The position numbers were made by a program, and so were the translations under genes. DNA of 64,000 bases, taken from Amoebophrya sp. A120 (Eukaryota > Sar > Dinophyceae > Syndiniales > Amoebophryaceae). This document shows positions 33,201 to 42,900 of the stretch, one piece after another (positions within the stretch are counted from its first letter, which is position 1; each line of letters begins with the position of its first letter). The stretch spans positions 1,029,809-1,093,808 of the forward strand of contig CAJINV010000002.1 of assembly GCA_905178155.1 (NCBI GenBank), written 5' to 3'. The notes beneath the pieces were generated by a model. The model was not told the DNA's origin and searched no databases. It worked only from the letters and a program-made list of their open reading frames with translations.

Positions 33201-33437
33201 CGGTGTGGTGGATTCTCGTGAGGAGAAAGCTCCTCTTGTTGTCAGGTCGCAGCCGCAAACCTCCCTGTTCTCATCGTCCTCGGCCAGAACGCACGATGCG
33301 CGTCTCCTATGCACATGCACATCTGGGGCGATTGCTGCCTGCTGTGCCTCGGCGTACTCCATCCGGGGCTTGGGTGAAGATGTTGATGTGCTGGAGGCGA
33401 GACAGCTACTGCCGCAGCACGATGTAATTGTGCGCAT
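30231..33437 (-). CDS. Gene D: cysteine-containing, possibly secreted protein of unknown function
   Basis: No family recognised. Exons: 33437-32524, 32402-32333, 32163-32001, 31839-31646, 31474-31406, 31242-31210, 30995-30964, 30837-30751, 30672-30231; 668 codons with consistent phases. First ATG at 33437 follows a stop; an alternative start at 33050 would give a signal-like N-terminus (basic stretch then SSLLLSASAVSATIV). The middle third is Glu/Thr/Ala-rich and disordered. From residue ~295 on Cys recurs (for example PDVCQQSCLA, GRCAAILPTCHRA, CTVYCATCGKGVC), suggesting an extracellular disulfide-rich domain. The C-terminal exon has a donor-like GTGAGT near 30244, so the real end may lie further downstream. 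Two introns are GT-AG, five are introners and one is a 78-bp hairpin. Confidence 0.72.
30673..30750. mobile_element. Minimal 78-bp hairpin intron in gene D
   Basis: Inverted repeat TTTGTATTGCATGTCCCG with its near-inverse. The arms are the core motif of the larger introners; the TAT outer ends are missing and no 5-bp duplication is clear. It contains an in-frame stop, and removing it joins two open frames, with no GT-AG option in phase. Confidence 0.6.
30838..30963 (-). other. Canonical GT-AG intron of gene D
   Basis: GTAAGTGGG to CCAAACAG, phase 2, 126 nt. Contains GCATGACAAC and, on the other strand, GCATGACAAATTT, the introner core. Confidence 0.8.
31001..31209. mobile_element. Introner, family IE-6, in gene D
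   Basis: 209 bp; TATGCAGGAAAAAAACTGTG and inverse. Duplication CATCC/CTTCC. Confidence 0.92.
31248..31405. mobile_element. Introner, family IE-3-like, in gene D
   Basis: 158 bp with diverged ends (TATGCATTACAAATCG, GTTGCCATGCGTA). Duplication GTCAG/ATCAG. Confidence 0.82.
31480..31645. mobile_element. Introner, family IE-3, in gene D
   Basis: 166 bp; first base changed (CATCATCTGCAAAAG). Duplication ACTCG/ACTTG. Confidence 0.88.
31845..32000. mobile_element. Introner, family IE-3, reverse orientation, in gene D
   Basis: 156 bp; the GCACAGGGTA end lies on the right, opposite to most IE-3 copies. Perfect duplication GCGGG. Confidence 0.92.
32169..32332. mobile_element. Introner, family IE-3, in gene D
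   Basis: 164 bp; perfect duplication TCCCT. Confidence 0.92.
32403..32523 (-). other. Canonical GT-AG intron of gene D
   Basis: GTATTGAATC to ATCAATAG, phase 2, 121 nt. Contains CTGTCATGCATG and TTTTGTCATG, core-like motifs. Confidence 0.8.
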
Positions 33438-33729
33438 TCTAGAAGCAGCCAAGGATGTTGATTACCAGCAGAAACCCACTAAGAGTTTTTTCATCACATC
33501 GCAACAAAGAAGCAAGTTGCGCTTATTGAGAGGCACTCTCCCACCTCCACAGTTGCACTCACGCTCACCACCTCCAGGGTTGCAATGCAACAGCTACCTG
33601 CCCCACTCAAAAGCCATTTTATTTCTCGCAGCCCATCACTGCGTATTGGCATTGGGCTCAAGCTCAAGGGTGGACATTCACTACAATCACCGTCTCTAGT
33701 ACTTTTCTTTGTCACCTCAATCGCCCCGG

Positions 33730-35000
33730 AGGATGATCGCTGCGTTCGCGATTGCGTGCTGCCAGGTTCCAGTGCCGCTCGTCTTCGTTGCAATGGAGAA
33801 GGTGCAAGGAAGAACATACAACAAAGGTGCGCGTGCGCTCAAAGGCATCGCGCTGCAAGGGCGCGCGCCTACTGCTACTGTGCGAGCGAGACGACCCCGT
33901 CTGCTGTTATCTGCTTTTATTTTACAAACCAGGGCGATTAATGAATAGATAGAGACCCGCTTGGCCACAACGAAGCTGCGCAGGCACCACGTGCCCAAAA
34001 CGACCAAGCGACTCTGCCAGCCTGGGCCGGCCGCCGGCCCAAACCATGCGCGGACGCCGGCCCCAACTCGGCATCCGACCGAAACAAATGCCGAGGATAG
34101 GGGGCTGCCACCTTTAACAACGAACAAACTTGGGCGGGCGCCGGCGCGGAACGGGCGGGCCACCCTACGCAAACGGGCGCGCGGGCCGCCCCAGGCGGTC
34201 GCCTGTGCCTCGCTGGCAAACTTGTTAGCAAGCTCTGCGGGGCGACCGGCCGCCGGAGCGCCGGCGCGGTGGGGTGCCTGACTGCGTGGCACCCTGTCCA
34301 GAGGCGGGCGCGTAGTTCTTCGCTAAGCATTGCCCGCGAGCGCCTGCGCCCGACATACGCGACCAAGCAAACCCACGGCGGCCGGCCACGCAGCCAGCTA
34401 GGCTACCCGACAGGGCGCGCGGCGCAGGAATACCAGCCGGCCAGGAGCGGGCGGGCCACGCAGGCACCAACGCACGCACCGGCACCCGGCCGGGGCGAAA
34501 AAGACGGCGCCGCTTTGGGTTTGTGTTCCGCAAGGCCGTCCATGCCGGGCGTCATCTCTTTCTCTCCCTCGCGCCTCGCATCCGAAGAGAGAAACACGCC
34601 CGCGGCAGCTTGCGCGCCCCCCCTTCGCGGCCTTCGCGAGCCTGGCTCTGTGCTGCGCGCCACAGGGCTCGGCCCCCGGGCCCCCCGTTCTCCGCTACGA
34701 GCGCGCCGGGGGCCGCAACGCTCCCACCACGGGGAGCGGACCAAGCGCCGCCGCGCAGGGGCCCCACCCGGCGCAGCTCGTTCCCGGCTGGGGCGCCGGC
34801 TCTCCGCAAGGTTCGGAAGCCGCCGGCGGGGGGGCCCCCTAAAGACGGCGAAGACGCACGCACCCGCCTCCTGCTGCGGCGCAGGGAGTTGAAGGGCTTC
34901 GCATTAAGGGCCCTGCGCAACCGGGGGGGGGGCCCACGCGCCCTTGCCCCTTCGCTTCCAGCGAATCGCTGGCCTTTGCGGCTGGGCCCTTCTGCAGAGC
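33730..35000. other. G+C-rich island 5
   Basis: High G+C spacer between the small ORF or gene E and gene D, with a 10-base G run at about 34923. No gene supported apart from the tail of the ORF at 35138-34839 entering it. Confidence 0.65.
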
Positions 35001-35138
35001 GGCAATGGGGCTCGTCAGGGTGTTGTCGTTGCTTTGGAGGTCGTTTAGAAGAGACTTATTCTGATTTACGTCACTGGCGCTGGCCCCTGCTTCACTACGG
35101 GCCAAAATGAGAAGCCAAAACGTAAACGCTACAAACAT
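34839..35138 (-). CDS. Small putative secreted protein, or first exon of one
   Basis: ATG at 35138, 99 codons plus stop. The N-terminus MFVAFTFWLLILARSEA is a good signal peptide, followed by a short Asn/Ser/Leu-rich stretch with ordinary composition. After about residue 47 the frame enters G+C-rich island 5 and becomes Gly/Pro/Ala/Arg-rich, so the second half may be non-coding read-through, with the true exon ending earlier. No family recognised. Confidence 0.4.
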   Translation of the reverse strand: MFVAFTFWLLILARSEAGASASDVNQNKSLLNDLQSNDNTLTSPIAALQKGPAAKASDSLEAKGQGRVGPPPGCAGPLMRSPSTPCAAAGGGCVRLRRL

Positions 35139-35593
35139 CTTTGGATAGATGAAGAACACTGAGACCACTAAGAAGGCGCTACGTTACACTAGCTCCTGAC
35201 TTTGCTGTTCAGGTACCGGTCGTGCACATCGACCCGATAATCATGGTGCCCTTTTTTCATTTTAAGTGCTTCTTTTCCTTTGAATTTCGCAAACACGACG
35301 GATCCGTACATTGACATTCCCAAAACAAGCTCACTTTCACTAAATTTCTATTTCCACGCAGCTGCCAAGTGCAGATCTAATCCAATCGTACAAAAAGCAA
35401 AAGGTCTACGATCATGTCGAAAATAAATATGGATCGAGGTCTGGACTTCTTTACAACCAGAGCCACTTCATCCTCTTTCCGTTTCACTGCACGGAAGGAA
35501 CTCAATGGCACCCGAGATTCAATTATCCCCCTGTAAACTTCAGCCCGCTCCCAGAATGGGGGTCGATCGACGAGGGCTCGATCGACGCCATGA

Positions 35594-37957
35594 TCAAACG
35601 GCAGAAGCGTTGGTTGCTGCACTTGACACTGCAGACAGCGTCGACAAGGAGGACAGGCCGCGCACTCTACTGTCTTGGCTTTCGTCTTCTACGTTGTTCC
35701 CTTGCTGTTGCTTGAACACACCTCCCGCTACTCCTATCGGGATGCGGTCGTGCTGTTTTGTCGCGGATAAAAATTCGCCACGATCTTGGTCCAGCCCCGT
35801 GCTGCGTAGTTGTTGACAATCTTTTCCGTTTTCATGCGGCCGGAACCTACTCCCCTTCCTCAACGTCCGGCCCGTCACTCCAGGAACCGGAGACGCTAAC
35901 CCCTCCGTTGTTACACTGTTGCAACTACTGGTCGGACTTGTTTCTTGTGCTGAAAAATCCCCCGTTCCTCCACCATGAGTATCTCTTTCGCCAAGAGCAG
36001 GCGCATCACTCTGTGGCCCGTCGTCCTCCTCCTCTTCCCAATGTTGCGCCTCACCGTCAGCAATCTCTGTGTGGAGAGGGCTGCTTGGCGGAGTGTTAGT
36101 ACTAGATATCCGAGGAAAAACAACTTCTGCGGTAGAGGAGGAAGCTAGTGCTGCCGGAGTAAAACCCGCTGTGCTGTAGTCAACGGCCTCAGGACTGCGA
36201 CTGCTTCTGTCGCTCAGAATGTGTCCTACACGAAAAAGATTCAAGTGCCGGAAACTTGGTTCTGGTAAATGTGAAGAGTGTTCCATCCGGTAGTTCTTCT
36301 TTTGGTTTTGGCGATTAGAAGACGAAGAGGACCCAGCTCCCGGTTCTTCCAGCGACGGTCTTCGCGCTAGATGTTTGGACACTTGTCGAATCACTTTGCT
36401 CTGTTGATCATGATCTTGAAGATCTTCGCTAGTTTTCGATGTATCATCTCCTGTAGTAGTTGCTCTCGTTGTGCTGTTCTTTGCCACACGTGGATCCTGA
36501 TGAAAAGGAGATGATGCTGCAGCTGCTTGTATCTCAACGTCCTCCAGTCGCACTTCGTCCTCTGCAATCCCCATGTGGTGCTTGTACTCTGCCACAATCT
36601 CGTCTATCGGTGTAGTCAATGACGCGGGATCATGATTCACCTCCACGACACTGCTCGTAGTACTAGTACCTTCATCAGCTGCGGCCGCTTCCACTTCGCC
36701 ACCGGTTGATGCTGTTCCACTTCCACCTCTCCCTGCCAAACCACTTACACCACCACGACCAGCACCAGGAGGTGCTCCTTTCAAAAACCGTTGCAACCCG
36801 CCGACGACAATTTTCACCCTTTCGTCCCGCTCCTTCCGTCGCCATTCCCGGTCAATCGCGTTTTTGTCAAAAACCAAAACGGAGGCGAGGGGGGTGGCGA
36901 AATGAACGTGTTTATTTTCATCTAGGTCCGCTGTGGCAACCGCAACCGCTGGTACGCTACAATCGCTTCTTGATTGTTCCATCTCGGTATCATCAACGGC
37001 AACAGCTGCACTTCGAATTGCAGCCTCCCTTCTGGCTCCCTTCATGCACGACCTCAGATCCGGAGGTGGAGGCGCGCATTTCACTACGACTTTGGCCGCC
37101 GGAGAGAATTCTACTTGTTCTGATAGCCGTGGTTCATCGATCTCTTCATCTCTAGCACTTTCCGACCGTCGTGCACGAGGAGACGCCGGCAACCTGTTGC
37201 CGCCGTTGCAACACGGTGGACTGCAAGGAAAGAAGGCCGCTCTGGGCCGATCATGATCTTCGTGTTCTTCTCGTGCAGCGTTGTGTGAAAGTGGTTTCTT
37301 GTTGATGCCCACTGAGCCTCCCGCCCGTCCGGATAGTGGTCTCCTCGTTGGTCGGAAATAGGGCGCTGTCAACCGATTTCCATTGGCCGAAACCAAGTTA
37401 TTTTTCCTCTGGCATAACGCAAAGTTGTCCACAGCGTCCGTACGGGGCGGGAACGGGTCTCGACTGATTGGAGTTCTCCCACGATGATGAAAAACGCCTG
37501 CATCTTGATGTTCTTCGCTGATCTTCTTCCCAAGTGTGTCTTTGTGCCGTCGAGTCCGGTCGAGAAGGAGCAGGGTGTCGCGGAGCCGCTTCTTCGCGAG
37601 TTCAAATTCGCTTTGTTGCACTCGCTTATGCACTTCCTTCTCGTGGTCATCGGTGTAATCATCATCTTCACTTAGTGCTGAGATAGCTCGTACCAATTCA
37701 GCGCTGCGGCTATCAGCATTATAATCTTCGAGGACAGCGGTGGAAAAATCCTCATTGATTCGCGCCTGCCGGCGAAGTGTGTATTGTGCTGGGTTGTACT
37801 CGCTCGCGGGTCCTGCATTGTATGCGTTTTGTGAAGAGGTAGCCGTCGACGATGCCGGTCGTGGAGTGGTATTGAGAAAGGAACTACCTTCGGCAGCGTG
37901 CAGGCGCTCCTCGCGTAGTGATGCAATTAGGAGGAGCAGGAGGCAGCGGCGAAACAT
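35594..37957 (-). CDS. Gene E: intronless 787-residue signal-peptide protein, unknown function
   Basis: One open frame from ATG 37957 to 35594, the only long gene here without any introner. N-terminus MFRRCLLLLLIASLREERLH looks like a signal peptide or membrane anchor. The rest is charged, Ser/Arg/Glu-rich and mostly disordered, with no further membrane segment. Near residue 360 the motif KHVHF followed by ATPLASVLVFD and REWRRKERDER resembles a protein-phosphatase-1 RVxF docking segment, and VEFSPAAKVVVK earlier is similar; this is a weak motif argument. Two Cys in PCSPPCCNGG. No family assigned. The flanks 35139-35593 hold nothing I recognise. Confidence 0.78.
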   Translation of the reverse strand: MFRRCLLLLLIASLREERLHAAEGSSFLNTTPRPASSTATSSQNAYNAGPASEYNPAQYTLRRQARINEDFSTAVLEDYNADSRSAELVRAISALSEDDDYTDDHEKEVHKRVQQSEFELAKKRLRDTLLLLDRTRRHKDTLGKKISEEHQDAGVFHHRGRTPISRDPFPPRTDAVDNFALCQRKNNLVSANGNRLTAPYFRPTRRPLSGRAGGSVGINKKPLSHNAAREEHEDHDRPRAAFFPCSPPCCNGGNRLPASPRARRSESARDEEIDEPRLSEQVEFSPAAKVVVKCAPPPPDLRSCMKGARREAAIRSAAVAVDDTEMEQSRSDCSVPAVAVATADLDENKHVHFATPLASVLVFDKNAIDREWRRKERDERVKIVVGGLQRFLKGAPPGAGRGGVSGLAGRGGSGTASTGGEVEAAAADEGTSTTSSVVEVNHDPASLTTPIDEIVAEYKHHMGIAEDEVRLEDVEIQAAAASSPFHQDPRVAKNSTTRATTTGDDTSKTSEDLQDHDQQSKVIRQVSKHLARRPSLEEPGAGSSSSSNRQNQKKNYRMEHSSHLPEPSFRHLNLFRVGHILSDRSSRSPEAVDYSTAGFTPAALASSSTAEVVFPRISSTNTPPSSPLHTEIADGEAQHWEEEEDDGPQSDAPALGERDTHGGGTGDFSAQETSPTSSCNSVTTEGLASPVPGVTGRTLRKGSRFRPHENGKDCQQLRSTGLDQDRGEFLSATKQHDRIPIGVAGGVFKQQQGNNVEDESQDSRVRGLSSLSTLSAVSSAATNASAV

Positions 37958-38479
37958 CTCCCATGCGCCGATGAAACAAGCTGCGCGGACAACTTACTAC
38001 TGCAGCGCCGTTTGCAGTGGATTTGGTTTTGCCGTGAAGCCCGCCTCCTATGGATGAAGCGGTGGTGGGGCAGCAGGATTTATCCCCCTTGCACGCAACG
38101 GCGGCAGAACCAGAAAGAGACGTAAAAAAGAAAGTCGCACGAAATGGAGAAAGAACGAACACGAAGATGCCACCGGAGTTGGAACCTACATCAAGACCTC
38201 TGGGATCGTTGCATCGTTTGGGCGTGGCTTAGCCCATGGTCGTTTTGAAAATGGGTTTGTGCGGGCTTGGGCATGCAAGGATCAATTTCTGATGCGGCTT
38301 TTTGTTCATGATCATGGTGGTCTGCTCATTGCTTTTTCATAACCGGGCGACCCCACGATCGCGCTTTTAAGTGTTGCAATGCTTAATACGCATCATGCCC
38401 ACAATGGACTAACTATCCTGAACACAGAAACAGATGAAGACCAGATGACGCGACTCACCGAGCGGAGCCTTTATCTATT

Positions 38480-39520
38480 TCATTCCCCCGCACGCCGGTG
38501 GCGCAACTGGCTGCCAGCATTGCATCGAAACACCGATCAACAGAGGAGGGGCGCAGGGCTCAATAATGGAAACACAATCACTCAGATGCAGGTGGAGGGC
38601 AACCTGCGTACTTTCCCCATGAGACGGTCGGCGCCCATCCATGCATCTGTCACCAAGCAGGCAGCCGTGCCGTGGCGCGCGGCGCAGTAGAACACCGCTC
38701 GCACGCAACACCGAGGCCCGGCCGCCTTGATGCTGGGTAGGCTGCTGGGGGGCGGGAGACCCAAACAATCACTCATGGGGCAGGCACACGCCCGCCCGCG
38801 CGCCAATCGCTGGGCCAGGCGCACACCTGCCAACACAATGCCGCGCGGGCAACGGGCCGCCCGGCCCCTCCCAACCGCCACACACGAGTCGGCAAACTGA
38901 CCCGGAACACAACCCGGGCACACTGCCGAACAAACACGGCCCGCCCGGGTGCGCGGGCGCTGCAGCCACCGGCGGCCTGCTGCCGGTCCGGTCGGCGCCT
39001 TGGCGGGTCCATGGCGCCACCCAAAGGGCAGCCGGGCGCGGTCGCACTTGGGTAGGCGGCAACCGGCCCGCCCGAGGCCCACGGCGATAAAAAAACCGGG
39101 CGCGCGTCGGATCGCGATACTATGGCGCTTCTGTCTCTACTTGGCCGAGCTTAGAAAGCCGAGCGCTAGCCAATTTGGGGGGCGGCGAGGTTCTTTCTGA
39201 CATCGCGGGGTGTAAGTGCATTGCTTTGCTGTGCACATGCCCCACAAGGGTAGGCGCAGACCGTCCCCGCCGATTGCGTCGGCTTTGCTGCGCGGCTGGG
39301 GTTATGGCGCTGCGGCGCTCGCTTTTGCTGCGCTCACAATGCGCGCCGTCTCCCAAACACCCGGCGGCGGGTCGCGGCGGGGGTCGCCTGCGACTTGCGC
39401 CGGGGCACACGGGGAGAAGAGAGGAACCCCGAAAGCGTTCGCGACTCCCCAGGTGCGCACGCTGCGTCTCCTTCCGGGCACGCCCGACGCAGCCTTGAAG
39501 CAGCCGCCACATGTTGCTAC
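38480..39520. other. G+C-rich island 6, between genes F and E
   Basis: High G+C spacer. The neighbouring 37958-38479 and 39521-39901 have normal composition and no supported gene. Confidence 0.65.
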
Positions 39521-39901
39521 TGTTATCTCTGTGCGCTCGTACTCTCAAAGAATTTGCTTTTACGTTTACTGGGCACGTCACCTCTCGCTCTCCCAGGTCC
39601 GCCATTCACTCCAAGAAACTCCCGTCAGCGATGAACAACCACATATTATAAGACAGCGCATGACTGGCTCTGGCTCCCTTCGCTTTCGCAATCAACTTCA
39701 ACGAAGACGCTCGCATCAACTAGAAGTCCTCGATACCTACCTCACTCTAAATCCGAACTTTTCCGGACAAATTTCGGATTTTCAACATTGTACACTCACA
39801 GCTATAGTAAGTTCTCAGCCTTGTACTCGGAAAAAACATAAGGAGCAGGCTCGTCAGATAAAAACAAAAACTCTACAGCAGAACTCATCAAACTTGATGG
39901 T

Positions 39902-42900
39902 CTACACCTTCACCACAACAGACCTCCTCCGCGCGGGGGTCAAACGGACCAAGAAGATTACGGCAACCGCACCCAAAAGTAAAACGACCGGGAAGAAGAG
40001 AGAATCATATACTGTTCCTGTTGGGCTTGTGTTAGAATAAATTGAAAGCTTAGCGATCCCGTTGGTGCTTGTTGCTGTACTTCTATCGGATTCGTATCTA
40101 CTCCGCGGGGTCGACGAAGCAGAAAAAGAACTTTCCACCTGGTGCGAGGACGTGGCCCTGTACTGCTGCAACAACAGCGCCCCAGAATCCTCTCCTGAAG
40201 TATACGGGAGGGGCACCTGGTGCTGCAGATGCTCCCCCGGTAACGGTAAGGCTTCAAGAGCCTGCGTGCTCGTCGAGTCCTCAACCGTCAGAAAAGATGA
40301 TCTTCCTGCCTGTCCTTGTTGCGGTTCTAGTTGTCCCGCTAGCTGCATCAAGTGACCTCCACAAGCATCATCCTCAACTTCGTCCTTATTGCCACCGTCA
40401 GAAGCTCCGACCACTGTGCTGCTTCCATCTACAACTTTAGCCCCGCTGCCAGGAGTTCCTGTAGTACCTCCTGCTCCGTCAAACAGAACGTAGCCCAGGT
40501 CCAACACCTCGTCTCCGTGCGTGTGAATCAACCAGTTCGCAAACGCGTCAAAAGATTCCGCGTTGTACACGGGACAGGACGGAAAGCTAAACGTCTGGAA
40601 CCAAGGAGGAAAAAAACCTGTTGAGTCCAGCAGATAGGCTCTGTGCCGACCATTTCGCCGGCTTCTCCGCAACACAGACAAGTCGGTCATGCGCGATTCT
40701 TCCTCGTCCACGATGCCCTCACCGTAGTTCTGTTTCAAGGGAAACATGCGATTTTTCGGCGTCACCGCACCACCGGTCAGCACAGCATTTTCCCACACGG
40801 CCTGACTCCGAATCCGGCAATAGCGGTAGGTGGGGTCAGCGAGGTGGTGGTTTTGGTGTTTGTTTTTAATTTTACCTTCCGCGTGGAGGTCTACTGTGGT
40901 AGTAGTACTTGTTGCGACCTTATTTCCTTGTTGTCCAAGGTACTTTGAGATTCTGAAGAACATCTGCCCGAGGTCTACCCTTTGCGCGGGAAGCATGTAG
41001 ATTGGCGGGGTCCAGGCAGAGAAACGGCGTGCGTCGTCGTGTGGTGTCGGAATATCATTTAGAGCCTATGCATTGTAAAAATGTCTGGGTCTGGAAGATT
41101 GCAAGATTTGTCATGCACATTTTCCATGACCCATGACGTTTGTCTTTGTGATGCATGCCGTAGCATCACAGCCTTTGAGAGCGCTTTGTGATACCTCTAC
41201 CGCATGAGAAATGCCCTCTCCGCGTAGCACAAACTGGAGTCCTCTTGCTGGTCATGCAATGCAAATTGTTTCAGAATCCAGGGACAGTATCACAAGTTTA
41301 GAATGTTCCAGACCCAGACATTTTTACGTTTGATAGAGCCAAGACGGTAACCACTCTCGCCGCGTAATCAACGGGGCAAAGCCGGGACATAGTAGGGCGT
41401 GGTGCTTGCCTAGTATGTTCGCTATTTTCATTCCCTGCAATAAAAGCTGCTGGCATCCCGGGTGGAAACGATGCTTGTGCTTGTGGTTCGGTTCCTGTTT
41501 GTCCCGCATGCTGCTCGCCGTTGTAAAAAGCCCCTAGCTGCATAGTGCCCGCCACGTACCGCACAAACCAATCTTCGTAGTTCGCAGCCCCCGTGTCCGT
41601 CGCAAAGCCGAGCATGCCACTGCGCAAAACCTTGCTGCTTCGTGGACCGCGCGTTTCCAGAAGCGGGAATTGTGGTCGTGGAGGTGTTGACACGTTTTCT
41701 AAAAATGTTTCCGATTCTTGAGCTTGTTCTTCCGATGCGAGTCTGATCGCTTCCAGCACGAGCTCTTCCCCAACCCATTTCGACACCGCGTAGCCGTTGT
41801 CATCTTCCGGAAGATTTGTTGTACTCCCCACGTCCTTTCCCGAAAGTCGATTCTGTGGCAAGGGGCCGAGGGTTTCATCGTAGTCCTGCTGAACGAGGCG
41901 AGGAGGACCTTCCGCATCTTTATCTTTTCGAAACCGTTGCAGGCCGTCCACACTGACCGTCGACACAAACAGCAGTGTGTTCTTCTTGAAGTCTGCTGGC
42001 AAGAAGGTTGTACTTTATGCATTGCAAATATGTCTGGGTCTGGGAGGATGCGAACTTGTCATGCTGGATCGTACAAACATTTGTGTTGCATGACTACCAA
42101 AACCTGTCCATTTTGAGCAAGTTTAGAGGCAGTTTGTCATGCAGGATAGGCATGATAGGGACGTCGCAGAACCTGTCATGCTAGGTCCTGCATTCCAAAA
42201 CTCATGGGGCATGGAAAATATGCATGAGAAGTTTGCATTCTTCCAGACCCAGATATTTTTGCATTTGGTATACTTAGCAGCCCGACATCAAGATCTTCTA
42301 CATGCCCCGCCATCTTCACAATCTCGCGAGTGGCGACCACGTTGCCCTGCCGTAAAGATTTGTAGGGGAGTAAATGGTCCACTTTTGCGCCGCTGTGGAT
42401 AAAGGTGTCGCAGTTGTTCCTAATTTCTCGGAACATTTCGTCCGAGATGCACAGCCGCGGGCCGTCGCACGCCAGGTCTCCCTCGACGGGGATGACACGG
42501 TTGGCGAATTGTGTTTTTGTCAACTGAGTAGAATCACTCGACGTCGTGTAGAGAAACCGCTTCTGCACATCGTACAGACGGTCGAGAAGGAGGGATGAAG
42601 AGGAGCGATCCTCCTGCCCCCCTTCGGTGGTGGATGTGTCTTGCGTATAATCAACTACCATCTTCTGCGGGCCGCGCCGGCTGGGCCTCACAAGCGCGTA
42701 CACTTTCCGATTTTTGTAGTTGTCACTCCTCAAAACGTCCCGTAAAACCGCACTTCCCAGGAAGCCAGAGCCTCCGGTGAGAAAGATCCCGTTGCGATCT
42801 TCATTTATTGGTGGCGCACCTCCATGTTGATGCTCCTGTGGCTGCTGTTGATGTTTGGGGAGCGAGTAGAGCGACTTGGAGTTTTTGCTCACCTTCTCCT

